Shown here: piece after piece, positions 16,970 to 25,090 of the stretch
Position numbering within the stretch: the first letter of the stretch is position 1
How the letters are laid out: each line of letters begins with the position of its first letter
NCBI RefSeq assembly: GCF_002261345.1
Contig: NZ_NEVT01000006.1
Coordinates: 1-64,000 of the forward strand
Length of the DNA stretch: 64,000 nt
Direction of reading: 5' to 3'
DNA from: Bordetella genomosp. 2
GTDB lineage: Bacteria; Pseudomonadota; Gammaproteobacteria; Burkholderiales; Burkholderiaceae_B
Program-made: the position numbers and the translations under genes
Notes under the pieces: model-generated
Databases searched by the model: none
Told to the model about the DNA's origin: nothing
Seen by the model: the letters and a program-made list of their open reading frames with translations, nothing else

Positions 16970-18343
16970 TCAGCTCGCCTTGGACAGCGCCTCGAATTGC
17001 TGATTCAGGTAGCTGCTCAGGTTGTTCATCTGCGCCACCAGGGCGTCGAGCCGGGTGAACTGGGCCCGGTAGTTGTCCATGGTGGCCTGGATCGACAGCT
17101 TGGTGCGGTCGTATTGGTCCTGCAGCGTCTCGACGGTCTCCTGCAGGCCGTCGGTGCGCGTCTTGATCGAGCCCTTGTCGCCCAGGATGGCATCGGTGGC
17201 CGTCTTCATTTTCTCGGCCAGCCCGCCGCTGCCGGCGAACAACCGCGTCACGTCGGCCGGGTTTTCCTTCAGCGCCTTGTCCAGCTTGGTCTGGTCCAGC
17301 TCCAGCTTGCCCGTGGTGGCGTTGGTGGTGATGCCGAGCTGGCTCAGCGTGCGCAGCGTTCCTTCGCCGCCGACAACTCGCAGCGCATTCGCCATGCCCG
17401 CCTGGATGCTGCGCGTGGTGCTGTCGCCGGTCAGCGCGCTTTGCGTCTCGGCTTTGACGTCGAAGGCCGTCAGTTCGCCTATCGTCGTCTGCAGGCTGTT
17501 GTAGGCGTCCACGAAGGTTTTCACCGCCTTGGACATTACCGCCGGGTCGCTGGTGATCGACACGTCGACGAACTTGCCGGCCTCGGTGGTGGCGGTCAAT
17601 TCCAGCGTGACGCCGTCGATCGCCTCGCTGAGGGTGTTCGACTGGCTCTCGACGGTGATGCCGTTGATCGTGACAACTGCATTGTTGGCCGCCTGCTGCA
17701 CGCTCATGGCCGACGGGCTGCCATCCTGGTAACCCACCACCGCCTGGACGGCGCCGTTGTCCGATGTGATGCTCCGCACCGCCGCCTGTTCGCCAGTGGC
17801 CTTGCTGGTCAGCATCAAGTAGCTGGCGCCATTGCCATCGGTGATGATGGTGGCGCGCACCCCGGCGTCGTCGCTGCCATTGATGGCCTTGGCGATGCCG
17901 TCGAGCGAGGTGTCGGAGCCGAGCTCGATGGTGGCCGTCTCGTCGTTGGCCAGGGTGATCTCGATGCTGCCGCCGGCGCCCATCTGCGCCTTGCGGTCGG
18001 CCACGGCGCCGGATTTCAGCGTCTGGGCGCTGGCCAGCTCGGCGACGGCGATCTTGTAGTCGCCCGGCACGGCGCCGGCCTCGGTCTTGACCGTCAGCGC
18101 ATCGCCGCTGACCTTGCTGGCGACCGCGCCGAACGTCGCCGGATCGCCCAGCGCGGCGGCTGCCTTCTGCACGGCCTCGACCATGCCCTGCAGCTTGCTG
18201 TAGGCGGAAATGCGCGTCTGGTAGCTGGACTGGCGGGCGGTGATCTGCTTGAGCCGGACTTCTTCCGCTTCCTGGAGCTTGGTGAGCATGTCTTCCAGGT
18301 TGGTCAGGCCGGAGCCGACGCCGAGCGAGGTAATGGAGGCCAT
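16970..18343 (-). CDS. fliD: Flagellar filament cap protein FliD
   Basis: A 457-residue capping protein, normal for the family. The N-terminus begins MASITSLGVGSGLTNLEDML, the standard FliD start, followed by a coiled-coil region (about 20-65). The C-terminus ends in heptad-like sequence (LVAQMNNLSSYLNQQFEALSK). The central domains are exposed and variable. FliD sits as a ring at the filament tip and promotes flagellin insertion. The start has AAGGA about 12 bases upstream. An imperfect sigma-28 -10 (GCCGATCG on the minus strand, 18392-18399) lies in the gap to flaG but has no -35. Confidence 0.95.
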   Translation of the reverse strand: MASITSLGVGSGLTNLEDMLTKLQEAEEVRLKQITARQSSYQTRISAYSKLQGMVEAVQKAAAALGDPATFGAVASKVSGDALTVKTEAGAVPGDYKIAVAELASAQTLKSGAVADRKAQMGAGGSIEITLANDETATIELGSDTSLDGIAKAINGSDDAGVRATIITDGNGASYLMLTSKATGEQAAVRSITSDNGAVQAVVGYQDGSPSAMSVQQAANNAVVTINGITVESQSNTLSEAIDGVTLELTATTEAGKFVDVSITSDPAVMSKAVKTFVDAYNSLQTTIGELTAFDVKAETQSALTGDSTTRSIQAGMANALRVVGGEGTLRTLSQLGITTNATTGKLELDQTKLDKALKENPADVTRLFAGSGGLAEKMKTATDAILGDKGSIKTRTDGLQETVETLQDQYDRTKLSIQATMDNYRAQFTRLDALVAQMNNLSSYLNQQFEALSKAS

Positions 18344-18442
18344 CTGTTATTCCTTACTAGCTATGCAATTCTGTCAAAACGTTCCGCCGCGCGATCGGCC
18401 GGGCAAGGGGGCAAGGGCGGCCTAGTTCCGGGCTTCGGGCCG

Positions 18443-18820
18443 TCAGGCCGTGGTCTGGACCGCATGGCCCTGCATCTGCACGATCATCCGTGCGATGCGC
18501 AGCAGTGTCTCGGACGGAATGGTGCGGATCGTGTCCCCCGTCTCGGAGTCGATGATGCTCACCACGACCTGGTGCACGTTGGGGTCGATCTCGAACTGCA
18601 ACTGTGTCGACCAGGCGCGCAACTGCTGGTTGATCTCTTCCAGGGCGCGCTCCAGGGGCAGGGGCGGGCGGCCCGGGTCGCCCGCCGCCGCATCCTGCGC
18701 CCCGCCGCTGTTGGCCGAGGTGGCCGCCGGGGTGACGGCGACAGCCGGCTCTGGCGGTGCCGGCGCGACGGCCGCGGCGGGCAGCGCAAGAGGGGCGGGG
18801 GCGAGAGGGCTGACAGCCAT
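18443..18820 (-). CDS. flaG: FlaG family flagellar protein
   Basis: A 125-residue protein. The first half is Ala/Pro-rich and the second half is the FlaG domain, with LQFEIDPNVHQVVVSIIDSE, then TGDTIRTIPSETLLRIARMI. FlaG affects filament length in several bacteria, but its mechanism is not settled. The ATG at 18820 is chosen over a GTG two codons upstream because AGGAG lies five bases before the ATG. It is the first gene of the operon with fliD, fliS and fliT and is preceded by a sigma-28 promoter. Confidence 0.9.
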   Translation of the reverse strand: MAVSPLAPAPLALPAAAVAPAPPEPAVAVTPAATSANSGGAQDAAAGDPGRPPLPLERALEEINQQLRAWSTQLQFEIDPNVHQVVVSIIDSETGDTIRTIPSETLLRIARMIVQMQGHAVQTTA

Positions 18821-18877
18821 GGTCACTCCTGTCGGGGGCGCGGGCGGCGCCGGGTCTGGGGGAATTTCTCAGCTACC

Positions 18878-18904
18878 ATTACGGCACCGCCGGGCGGAAC
18901 TTTA
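18878..18904 (-). promoter_or_regulatory. Sigma-28 (FliA) promoter of flaG-fliDST
   Basis: Read on the minus strand this is TAAAGTTC (18904-18897), an 11-base spacer and GCCGTAAT (18885-18878). The -35 matches TAAAGTTT at seven of eight positions with the exact N11 spacing, and the -10 keeps the invariant GCCG. It lies 58 bases before the flaG start codon, with no gene between, and fits late-class flagellar expression. Confidence 0.65.
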
Positions 18905-18953
18905 GGCGCCGCCGCCGGGGCGGCGCCGCTCCACCGATACAATCCAGCCAACC

Positions 18954-19691
18954 ATGAGCGTCAAGACGGCCCTGCGAGTCATCGAAATCATCGAGACCTA
19001 CGCGCGTGAACGGCGTGCCCTGCCGCTGTCCGAACTGGCGCGCCTGCTCGGCGTGCCGGTCTCGAGCTGCCTGGCGCTGATCCGCACCCTGTCCGATCTG
19101 GGCTACCTCTATGAAACCGGGCGCCGCCAGGGCTATTACCCCACCGGACGCCTGCTGGCGATGGCGCAGCGCATCGCCAGCGCCGATCCGGTGCTGGATC
19201 GCGTCTATCCCAGCCTGGTCGAGCTGCGCGACGCCACCCAGGAAACCGTGGTGTTCGCCAAACTCAGCGGCGAGGGCCGGGTGGTCTACCTGGACGTGCT
19301 CGATTCCCCGCATACCATCCGCTATGCCCCGGTGGCGGGCGAGTTCCGCGACGTGCACGCGAACTCCCTGGGCAAGGCGCTGATCTCCGTGCTGGATGCG
19401 CCGGCGCGCGCGGCCTTGCTGGCCCGCCGTCCGCTCACCCGCTATAACGATCGCACGCTGGTCACGCCCGAAGCCGTCGATGCCGACCTGGAGGCCTCGC
19501 GGCGGCGGGGCTGGTTCATGAACCTCGGCGAGTCCATTCCGGATGTCTGCGCCATTGCCTGGCCGGTCACGCTATCGGGCGAGACCTACGCCATTTCGGT
19601 GGGCGGCCCGGTGTACCGGATCGAGCCCCAGCAGCAGGAATACGCGCGCATCCTGCGGGCCGCCTGCACGGCGCTGGAGCAGCGCGGCTGA
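18954..19691 (+). CDS. IclR family transcriptional regulator
   Basis: A 245-residue regulator. The N-terminal winged helix (about 1-65) contains LPLSELARLLGVPVSSCLALI, quoted in part, with the recognition helix near 32-45. The C-terminal effector domain (about 75-240) has the IclR pattern of ligand-pocket segments (ANSLGKALISVL, GWFMNLGESIPDVCAIAWPV). IclR proteins bind small organic acids. It faces the acyl-CoA dehydrogenase/CoA-transferase genes convergently across a strong palindrome, so those genes are plausible but unproven targets. Its start at 18954 is 133 bases from the divergent flaG start. Confidence 0.92.
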   Translation: MSVKTALRVIEIIETYARERRALPLSELARLLGVPVSSCLALIRTLSDLGYLYETGRRQGYYPTGRLLAMAQRIASADPVLDRVYPSLVELRDATQETVVFAKLSGEGRVVYLDVLDSPHTIRYAPVAGEFRDVHANSLGKALISVLDAPARAALLARRPLTRYNDRTLVTPEAVDADLEASRRRGWFMNLGESIPDVCAIAWPVTLSGETYAISVGGPVYRIEPQQQEYARILRAACTALEQRG

Positions 19692-19707
19692 GCGTCGCAA
19701 GAATGCC

Positions 19708-19741
19708 AGGTGCCTGCCACCCCCCAGGGTGGCAGGCACCT
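19708..19741. repeat. Intergenic palindromic repeat, likely bidirectional terminator
   Basis: A perfect 15-bp stem, AGGTGCCTGCCACCC (19708-19722) with its complement at 19727-19741, around a 4-base loop. It sits between the convergent IclR and acyl-CoA dehydrogenase genes, 16 and 22 bases from their stop codons. It is a variant of the repeats at 45608, 45672, 57690 and 57765. There is no U-run on either side. Confidence 0.8.
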
Positions 19742-19763
19742 CGGGTGAGCCGTGCGGCCCGGC

Positions 19764-20930
19764 TCAATAGGACTTGGGCAGCCCCAGCACTTTTTCGGCG
19801 ATGAAGCACATGATCAGCTGCGGGCTGACCGGCGCGATGCGCGGGATGTAGCTTTCCCGCAGCAGGCGCTCGACGTGGTATTCCTTGGCATAGCCCATGC
19901 CGCCCAGCGTCAGCACCGCCGTCTGGCAGGCATTGTGGCCCGCCTCGGCGGCCAGGTACTTGGCGCTGTTGGCATAGGGCCCGCAGGGCAGGCCGGCGTC
20001 GTACAGGCTGGCCGCCTTGAAGACCATCAGGTTGGCGGCTTCCAGCTGCATCCAGGCCTGCGCCAGGGGATGCTGGATGCCCTGGTTCTGGCCGATCGGC
20101 CGCCCGAACACGGTGCGCTCGCCGGCATACTGCACGGCGCGGTCCAGCGCGGCCCGGCCGATGCCCACCGCTTCGGCCGCGATCAGGATGCGTTCCGGAT
20201 TCAGCCCATGCAGGATGTATTCGAAACCGCGGCCTTCCTCGCCGATGCGGTCGGCCACCGGGATGCGCAGTCCGTCGATGAACAGCATGTTCGAATCGAC
20301 CGCCTTGCGGCCCATTTTCTCGATCTCGCGCACTTCGACCTTGTCGCGGTCGAGATCGGTGTAGAACAGCGACAGGCCCTGGGTCGGCTTGGCGACTTCC
20401 GACAGCGGCGTGGTGCGCGCCAGCAGCAGCATCTTGTGCGCCACCTGCGCGGTGGAAATCCAGATCTTGCGGCCATGCACCACGTATTCGTCGCCGTGGC
20501 GCTCGGCGCGGGTCGACAGCTTGGTGGTGTCCAGGCCGGCGTCGGGCTCGGTGACCGCGAAGCAGGCTTTTTCGCGCCCGGCGATCAGCGGTTCCAACCA
20601 GCGGCGGCGCTGTTCGTCGGTGCCGAACACCACCACCGGGTTCAGGCCGAAGATGTTCATGTGCACGGCCGACGCGCCGGCGAACCCCGCGCCCGAGGCG
20701 GCGATGGTCTGCATCATCAGCGCCGCCTCGGTCATGCCCAGGCCGGCCCCGCCGTACTCTTGCGGCATGGCGATGCCGAGCCAGCCGTCGCGGGCCAGGT
20801 CGGCGTGGAAGTCGTGCGGGAAGCCGCCTTCGCGGTCGCGCTCGAGCCAGTAGTCGTCCGGATAGCGTTCGCACACGCGCCCGATGGCGTCGCGCAGGGC
20901 CAGTTGGTCGGACGAGAATTCAAAGTCCAT
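19764..20930 (-). CDS. Acyl-CoA dehydrogenase family protein
   Basis: A 388-residue flavoprotein of the acyl-CoA dehydrogenase family. The N-terminal helical domain starts MDFEFSSDQLALRDAIGRVCERY. The middle beta domain carries CFAVTEPDAGLDTTKLSTRA and GRKIWISTAQVA, the FAD and substrate-binding loops. The C-terminal helical domain contains GRPIGQNQGIQHPLA and LGGMGYAKEYHVERLLRE. It should oxidise an acyl-CoA to the enoyl-CoA using FAD. The start is the ATG at 20930, which overlaps the stop of the CoA-transferase gene by one base, so the two are co-translated. The substrate is unknown. Confidence 0.92.
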   Translation of the reverse strand: MDFEFSSDQLALRDAIGRVCERYPDDYWLERDREGGFPHDFHADLARDGWLGIAMPQEYGGAGLGMTEAALMMQTIAASGAGFAGASAVHMNIFGLNPVVVFGTDEQRRRWLEPLIAGREKACFAVTEPDAGLDTTKLSTRAERHGDEYVVHGRKIWISTAQVAHKMLLLARTTPLSEVAKPTQGLSLFYTDLDRDKVEVREIEKMGRKAVDSNMLFIDGLRIPVADRIGEEGRGFEYILHGLNPERILIAAEAVGIGRAALDRAVQYAGERTVFGRPIGQNQGIQHPLAQAWMQLEAANLMVFKAASLYDAGLPCGPYANSAKYLAAEAGHNACQTAVLTLGGMGYAKEYHVERLLRESYIPRIAPVSPQLIMCFIAEKVLGLPKSY

Positions 20931-22150
20931 CAGGGTGCTCCTTCTTGGGTGGCGCGCGCGGCGATCAGCGCGTCGATTTCGGCATCGGTGCAGCCCGCTT
21001 CGCGCAGGATCTCGCGGCTGTGCTCGCCCAGCCGCGGCGCCGGGCGGCGGATCGCCGTGGGCGTGGCCGCATAGCGGCCCAGCGGGGCCGGCGTGCGCAT
21101 GCGGCCTTCGGACGGGTGCTCCAGCTCCTGGACGAAGCCGGTGGCGCGCAGGTGCGGATCGTCGATCAGGTCGTCCACCGAGTACAGGCGCGCGGCCGGA
21201 ATGTCGGCCTGCGCCAGCGCCGCCAGCCACGCGGCGCTGGTGCGCGTGCGCATGACCTCGGCCACGAAGGCGTAGGCTTCGTCGATGTGCGCGGCGCGCG
21301 CGGTATGGCTGCAGAAGCGCGGATCCTGTTCCAGTTCGGGACGGCCGATCAGGGCAAAGAAATTACGCCAGTGCTTGTCGTTATAGATCAGCAGGCACAG
21401 ATAGCCATCCGAGGTGGCGTAGGGCTTGCGATGCGCCGCCAGCAGGCGGGCGTAGCCGGTGGAGCCCAGCGGCGGCTCGAACGTGGCGCCGCCCAGGTGG
21501 TCGCCCAGCACCATGTGGGCCATGCCCTCGAACATGGGGATCTCGACCTGCTGCCCGCGCCCGTGGGCGCGCGCATGCAGCGTCGCCGACACCAGCGCGA
21601 TGGCCACGTGCAAGCCGACCGCCCGGTCGGCCAGCGTCAGCGGCGCGTAGCGCGGCACGTCGCCGCTCTGGCGGCTGGACAGCTCGGCGATGCCGGTCTG
21701 CCCCTGGATCAGGTCGTCGTACGCAGGCCGCCCGGCGTACGGGCCGGCCTCGCTGAAACCGTAGGCGCCCACGTAGACCAGCCGCGGGTTGCGCGCGGCC
21801 ACGGCCTCGTAGGACAGGCCCAGCCGGGCCATGGCCTGCGGCCGGATGTTATACAGCAGCGCATCGCAGCTCTCGGCCAGCTTCAGGCAGGCCTCGCGGC
21901 CGGCCTCGGTCTTCAGGTCGAGCACGATGGAGCGCTTGTTGCGGTTCAGGTGCAGGTACAGGTGCCCCATGCCCGCGTTGCGCATGGGGCCGACGGCGCG
22001 CATGTTGTCGCCCGCCGGCGATTCGACCTTGATGATGTCGGCCCCGAGGTCGCCCAGCACCTGGGTGGCGTAGGGCCCCATGACGACCGAGCTCAGGTCG
22101 AGGATGCGCACGCCGGCCAGCGGGCCGGCCGGTTCTGCAAACGTGGTCAT
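20930..22150 (-). CDS. CaiB/BaiF family III CoA-transferase
   Basis: A 406-residue family III CoA-transferase. The N-terminus has PLAGVRILDLSSVVMGPYAT, then LGADIIKVESPAGD. Asp175 in LADRAVGLH aligns by eye with the catalytic Asp of formyl-CoA transferase. It would move CoA between two carboxylates, activating the substrate for the acyl-CoA dehydrogenase encoded next. The start at 22150 (MTTFAEPAG) is preferred because it overlaps the Bug receptor stop in an ATGA. An in-frame codon 13 residues upstream lies inside that gene. Confidence 0.92.
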   Translation of the reverse strand: MTTFAEPAGPLAGVRILDLSSVVMGPYATQVLGDLGADIIKVESPAGDNMRAVGPMRNAGMGHLYLHLNRNKRSIVLDLKTEAGREACLKLAESCDALLYNIRPQAMARLGLSYEAVAARNPRLVYVGAYGFSEAGPYAGRPAYDDLIQGQTGIAELSSRQSGDVPRYAPLTLADRAVGLHVAIALVSATLHARAHGRGQQVEIPMFEGMAHMVLGDHLGGATFEPPLGSTGYARLLAAHRKPYATSDGYLCLLIYNDKHWRNFFALIGRPELEQDPRFCSHTARAAHIDEAYAFVAEVMRTRTSAAWLAALAQADIPAARLYSVDDLIDDPHLRATGFVQELEHPSEGRMRTPAPLGRYAATPTAIRRPAPRLGEHSREILREAGCTDAEIDALIAARATQEGAP

Positions 22151-23106
22151 TGTGGCTGGATACCTGCGTCTTTGATCAATTTGCCCCACAGGTCGCGCTG
22201 TTCGCTGACGAAGGTGGCGAAGCTCTCGGGCGTGCCGCTGAAGGCGTCGAAGCCCAGGCCGGCCAGGCGCTTGCGGATCTCGGGGTTGGCGACGATCTGG
22301 TTGATCGCGGCGTTGAGCTTGGCCACGATCTCGGGCGGCAAGCCGGCCGGGCCGAAATAACCGTTCCAGGAATTCAGGTCGAAGTCGTCGACCCCGGCCT
22401 CGCGCATGGAGGGCAGGTCGGGCACGATGCTGCTGCGCTCGGCGGTGGATACGGCCAGCGCGCGCAATTGGCCGGATTGCACGAACGGCAGCCCGGATGC
22501 CAGGTCGGTGAACATGAAGTCCACCTGGCCGCCCACCAGGTCGGTCAGGGCCTGCGGCGTGCCCTTGTAGGGCACGTGCAGGATGTCGATACCGGCCCGC
22601 CGCGCCAGCGTGCCGCCGGCGACGATGCCGGTGCTGTTGCCGGTGGCGTAGGTCACCTTGCCGGGATTCGCGCGCGCATAGTCGATCAGTTCCTTCACGC
22701 TCTTGTAGGGCCGCTGCGGGTTGACCACCAGGATGAAGGGCAGGTTGCCGCCGCGCGCGATGGGCGTGAAGTCCGTGACGGGGTCATAGGGCACGTTCTT
22801 CATCAGCCAGGGGGCCGCCGAATGCGAGGTGTTGGTGGTGACGAACAGGGTGTAGCCATCCGGCTTGGCGCGCGCCACATAGTTGGCGGCGATGGTGGCG
22901 TTGGCGCCGGGCTTGTTCTCGACCACGACCTGCTGGCCCAGGATGTTGCCGAGCTCGGCCGCGAAAATGCGGCCCACGGCGTCAGTGCCAGAGCCCGCCG
23001 GGAAGGGCACGACCAGGCTGATGGGTTTTTCGGGATAGGCGGCATGCGCCGGGGCGGCGATGGCCAGCGCGGCCAGGGCGGCGGCGCGCAGCGTGCGTAG
23101 CAACAT
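22147..23106 (-). CDS. Bug family (TctC-type) periplasmic tripartite tricarboxylate receptor
   Basis: A 319-residue periplasmic solute-binding protein. A signal peptide (about 1-22, ending PAHAA) is followed by YPEKPISLVVPFPAGSGTDAVGR, quoted in part, the Bug signature, and by VVVENKPGANATIAANYVAR. Bug proteins bind carboxylates or amides. Many copies are orphans without an adjacent TctAB membrane pair, and none is nearby here. The start codon follows AGGAG at a good distance. Overlap with the CoA-transferase gene suggests the ligand is the acid that the transferase activates. Confidence 0.93.
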   Translation of the reverse strand: MLLRTLRAAALAALAIAAPAHAAYPEKPISLVVPFPAGSGTDAVGRIFAAELGNILGQQVVVENKPGANATIAANYVARAKPDGYTLFVTTNTSHSAAPWLMKNVPYDPVTDFTPIARGGNLPFILVVNPQRPYKSVKELIDYARANPGKVTYATGNSTGIVAGGTLARRAGIDILHVPYKGTPQALTDLVGGQVDFMFTDLASGLPFVQSGQLRALAVSTAERSSIVPDLPSMREAGVDDFDLNSWNGYFGPAGLPPEIVAKLNAAINQIVANPEIRKRLAGLGFDAFSGTPESFATFVSEQRDLWGKLIKDAGIQPQ

Positions 23107-23167
23107 GGGTCAGTCTCCTGGTATGGGGCGGCGTCTGGCGGCCGCCTGGTCGGGAAAGGGCGCCGGG

Positions 23168-23569
23168 TCAGGCGGGCGCCGCGAAGCCGCGTATCACGCG
23201 GTCGGGTGATTCTTCGTAAGGGGGCGAATAGATGACCAGCAGGCGCGCGGGCTCGTCGCTGGTGACGGTGAAGACGTGCGGCACGTCGGGCGGGAAATAG
23301 CAGCAGTCGCCCGCCGCCATGTCGGCCGACTCGTCGCCCACCTGGGCGCGCGCGGTGCCGGCCAGCAGGTAGCACACCTGCTCGATGCCGGGGTGGGCAT
23401 GGGGCAGGGCGCCCTGGCCCTTTTCGATCACGCCCAGCACCACCTCGACATGGCGGGCGCCGACGGTTTCGGCGCCGATCAGGCGGCGGTTCAGCGTGCC
23501 GGTGTGATTGGCGGGGTGGTAGCCGGGGATGTCGGCCTCGCGCACCAGCCAGCGCGGGGATGAGGACAT
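23168..23569 (-). CDS. Cupin domain protein
   Basis: A 133-residue single-domain cupin. The first metal-binding motif is visible as PHAHPGIEQVCYLLAG (His, His, Glu) and the second as CCYFPPDVPHVFTVTS (final His). It probably binds a divalent metal. Small cupins may be dioxygenases, isomerases or sensors, and the exact activity cannot be told. The start at 23569 follows AGGAG by seven bases. It leads the minus-strand set cupin, Bug receptor, CoA-transferase and acyl-CoA dehydrogenase, with a 61-base gap to the receptor gene, so it is probably the first gene of that operon. Confidence 0.85.
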   Translation of the reverse strand: MSSSPRWLVREADIPGYHPANHTGTLNRRLIGAETVGARHVEVVLGVIEKGQGALPHAHPGIEQVCYLLAGTARAQVGDESADMAAGDCCYFPPDVPHVFTVTSDEPARLLVIYSPPYEESPDRVIRGFAAPA

Positions 23570-23600
23570 GGGATCTCCTGTATTTCCTGTCTGTGAAATC

Positions 23601-23629
23601 ATTTTCATACATGAGAAAAATATTGGCAA
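23601..23629 (-). promoter_or_regulatory. Candidate promoter of the cupin-Bug-CoA-transferase operon
   Basis: On the minus strand a -35-like TTGCCA (23629-23624) and a -10-like GAAAAT (23606-23601) are 17 bases apart, 31 bases before the cupin start codon, in an unusually AT-rich patch. A small inverted repeat TGAAA-N4-TTTCA (23594-23607) overlaps the -10 and could be an operator. Confidence 0.35.
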
Positions 23630-23728
23630 GCCGGGTTTGCGCGCATGGCGCTGCCGCGCACAGGGTTTTCCCGAGCGGCGCCCGGGCCGGCTGCTACACT
23701 GCCGCCTCTGTCATTTTCGTGTGTCCCC

Positions 23729-25036
23729 ATGACTGCGTTCCGCCCCGACGCCGCCACCCCGCTGCCAGAGTGGCTGCAATATCTCGAGTCCATTCATGGC
23801 AAGCCGATCGACCTGGGGCTGGACCGCGTGCGGCAGGTGGCCGACCGCCTGGCGCTGCGCCTCGACTGCGTCAAGTTCGTCGTGGGCGGCACCAACGGCA
23901 AGGGCTCGACCTGTGCCATGCTGGAAGCCATGCTGCTGGCCGCGGGGTACCGGGTCGGGCTGTATACCTCGCCGCACCTCATCGACTTCAACGAACGGGC
24001 GCGCATCAATGGCGAAATCGCCAGCGATGCCGCCCTGGCCGAGCAATTCGCCGCGGTCGAGGCGGCCCGCGGCGACGTCACGCTGACGTATTTCGAGTTC
24101 ACCACGCTGGCCATCCTGCGGCTGTTCGCGCAGGCGCGGCTCGACGCCGTGGTGCTGGAGGTCGGCCTGGGCGGGCGGCTGGACGCCGTCAATATCGTCG
24201 ACGCCGACTGCGCCATCGTCACCAGCGTCGACCTGGACCATATTGAATATCTCGGCGACACGCGCGAGAAGATCGGCCTTGAAAAGGCGCACATCTATCG
24301 CGCCGGGCGGCCCGCCATCTGTAGCGACCCCATGCCGCCGCAGTCGCTGCTCGATCACGCGCGCGCCATCGGCGCCGACCTCTGGCTGTTCGGCCAGGAC
24401 TTCAATTATTCCGGCGACCGCCAGCAATGGGCCTACGGTGGCCGCGGCCAGCGCCGCAATGCGCTGGCCTACCCGGCGCTGCGCGGCGCCAACCAGCTGC
24501 TGAACGCTTCCGCCGCGCTGGCGGCGCTGGAGTCGGTGCGCGACCGCCTGCCGGTGCCGCAGCAGGCGGTGCGCGTGGGCCTGCTGCAGGCCTCGCTGCC
24601 GGGCCGCTTCCAGATCCTGCCCGGCCAGCCGGCCGTCATCCTGGACGTGGCGCACAATCCGCACGCGGCCGCGGTGCTGGCCCAGAACCTCGACAACATG
24701 GGGTTCCATCCCTATACCCACGCGGTGTTCGGCATGCTGGGCGACAAGGACGTCGACGGCGTCATCGCCAAGCTGGGCAGCCGCATCGACCACTGGCACT
24801 GCGCCGGGCTGCCGGGCCCGCGCGGCACCACCGGGCAGGATCTCGCCGCGCATGTGTCGGCGGCCCTGGCGGCGGTTCCCGCCGGCGCCGAGGCGCCTAC
24901 CGTGCAGGCCCACGACGACCCGGCCGCGGCCTTTGCGGCGGCCCGCGGGCAGGCCGGCGAGGGTGATAGAATCGTGGTATTCGGCTCATTTCTGACCGTC
25001 GCCTCGGTTTTGCAGTCGCTGGGCCGCAAAGCGTAG
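23729..25036 (+). CDS. folC: Bifunctional folylpolyglutamate synthase/dihydrofolate synthase
   Basis: A 435-residue Mur-ligase-type enzyme. The P-loop is GGTNGKGST (53-61), followed by LYTSPHLIDFNERARING. The C-terminal domain contains VILDVAHNPHAAAVL. FolC joins glutamate to dihydropteroate and extends folate polyglutamate tails in the cytoplasm. The start MTAFRPDAAT at 23729 is chosen because residues encoded upstream in the frame do not resemble FolC. It heads the folC-dedD-cvpA-purF block found in many proteobacteria. Confidence 0.95.
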   Translation: MTAFRPDAATPLPEWLQYLESIHGKPIDLGLDRVRQVADRLALRLDCVKFVVGGTNGKGSTCAMLEAMLLAAGYRVGLYTSPHLIDFNERARINGEIASDAALAEQFAAVEAARGDVTLTYFEFTTLAILRLFAQARLDAVVLEVGLGGRLDAVNIVDADCAIVTSVDLDHIEYLGDTREKIGLEKAHIYRAGRPAICSDPMPPQSLLDHARAIGADLWLFGQDFNYSGDRQQWAYGGRGQRRNALAYPALRGANQLLNASAALAALESVRDRLPVPQQAVRVGLLQASLPGRFQILPGQPAVILDVAHNPHAAAVLAQNLDNMGFHPYTHAVFGMLGDKDVDGVIAKLGSRIDHWHCAGLPGPRGTTGQDLAAHVSAALAAVPAGAEAPTVQAHDDPAAAFAAARGQAGEGDRIVVFGSFLTVASVLQSLGRKA

Positions 25037-25090
25037 GGCCACGGACGCGCGGGGCGCCAGCCCTGCCCAGGTCGCAAGGAATTCCGTTCC

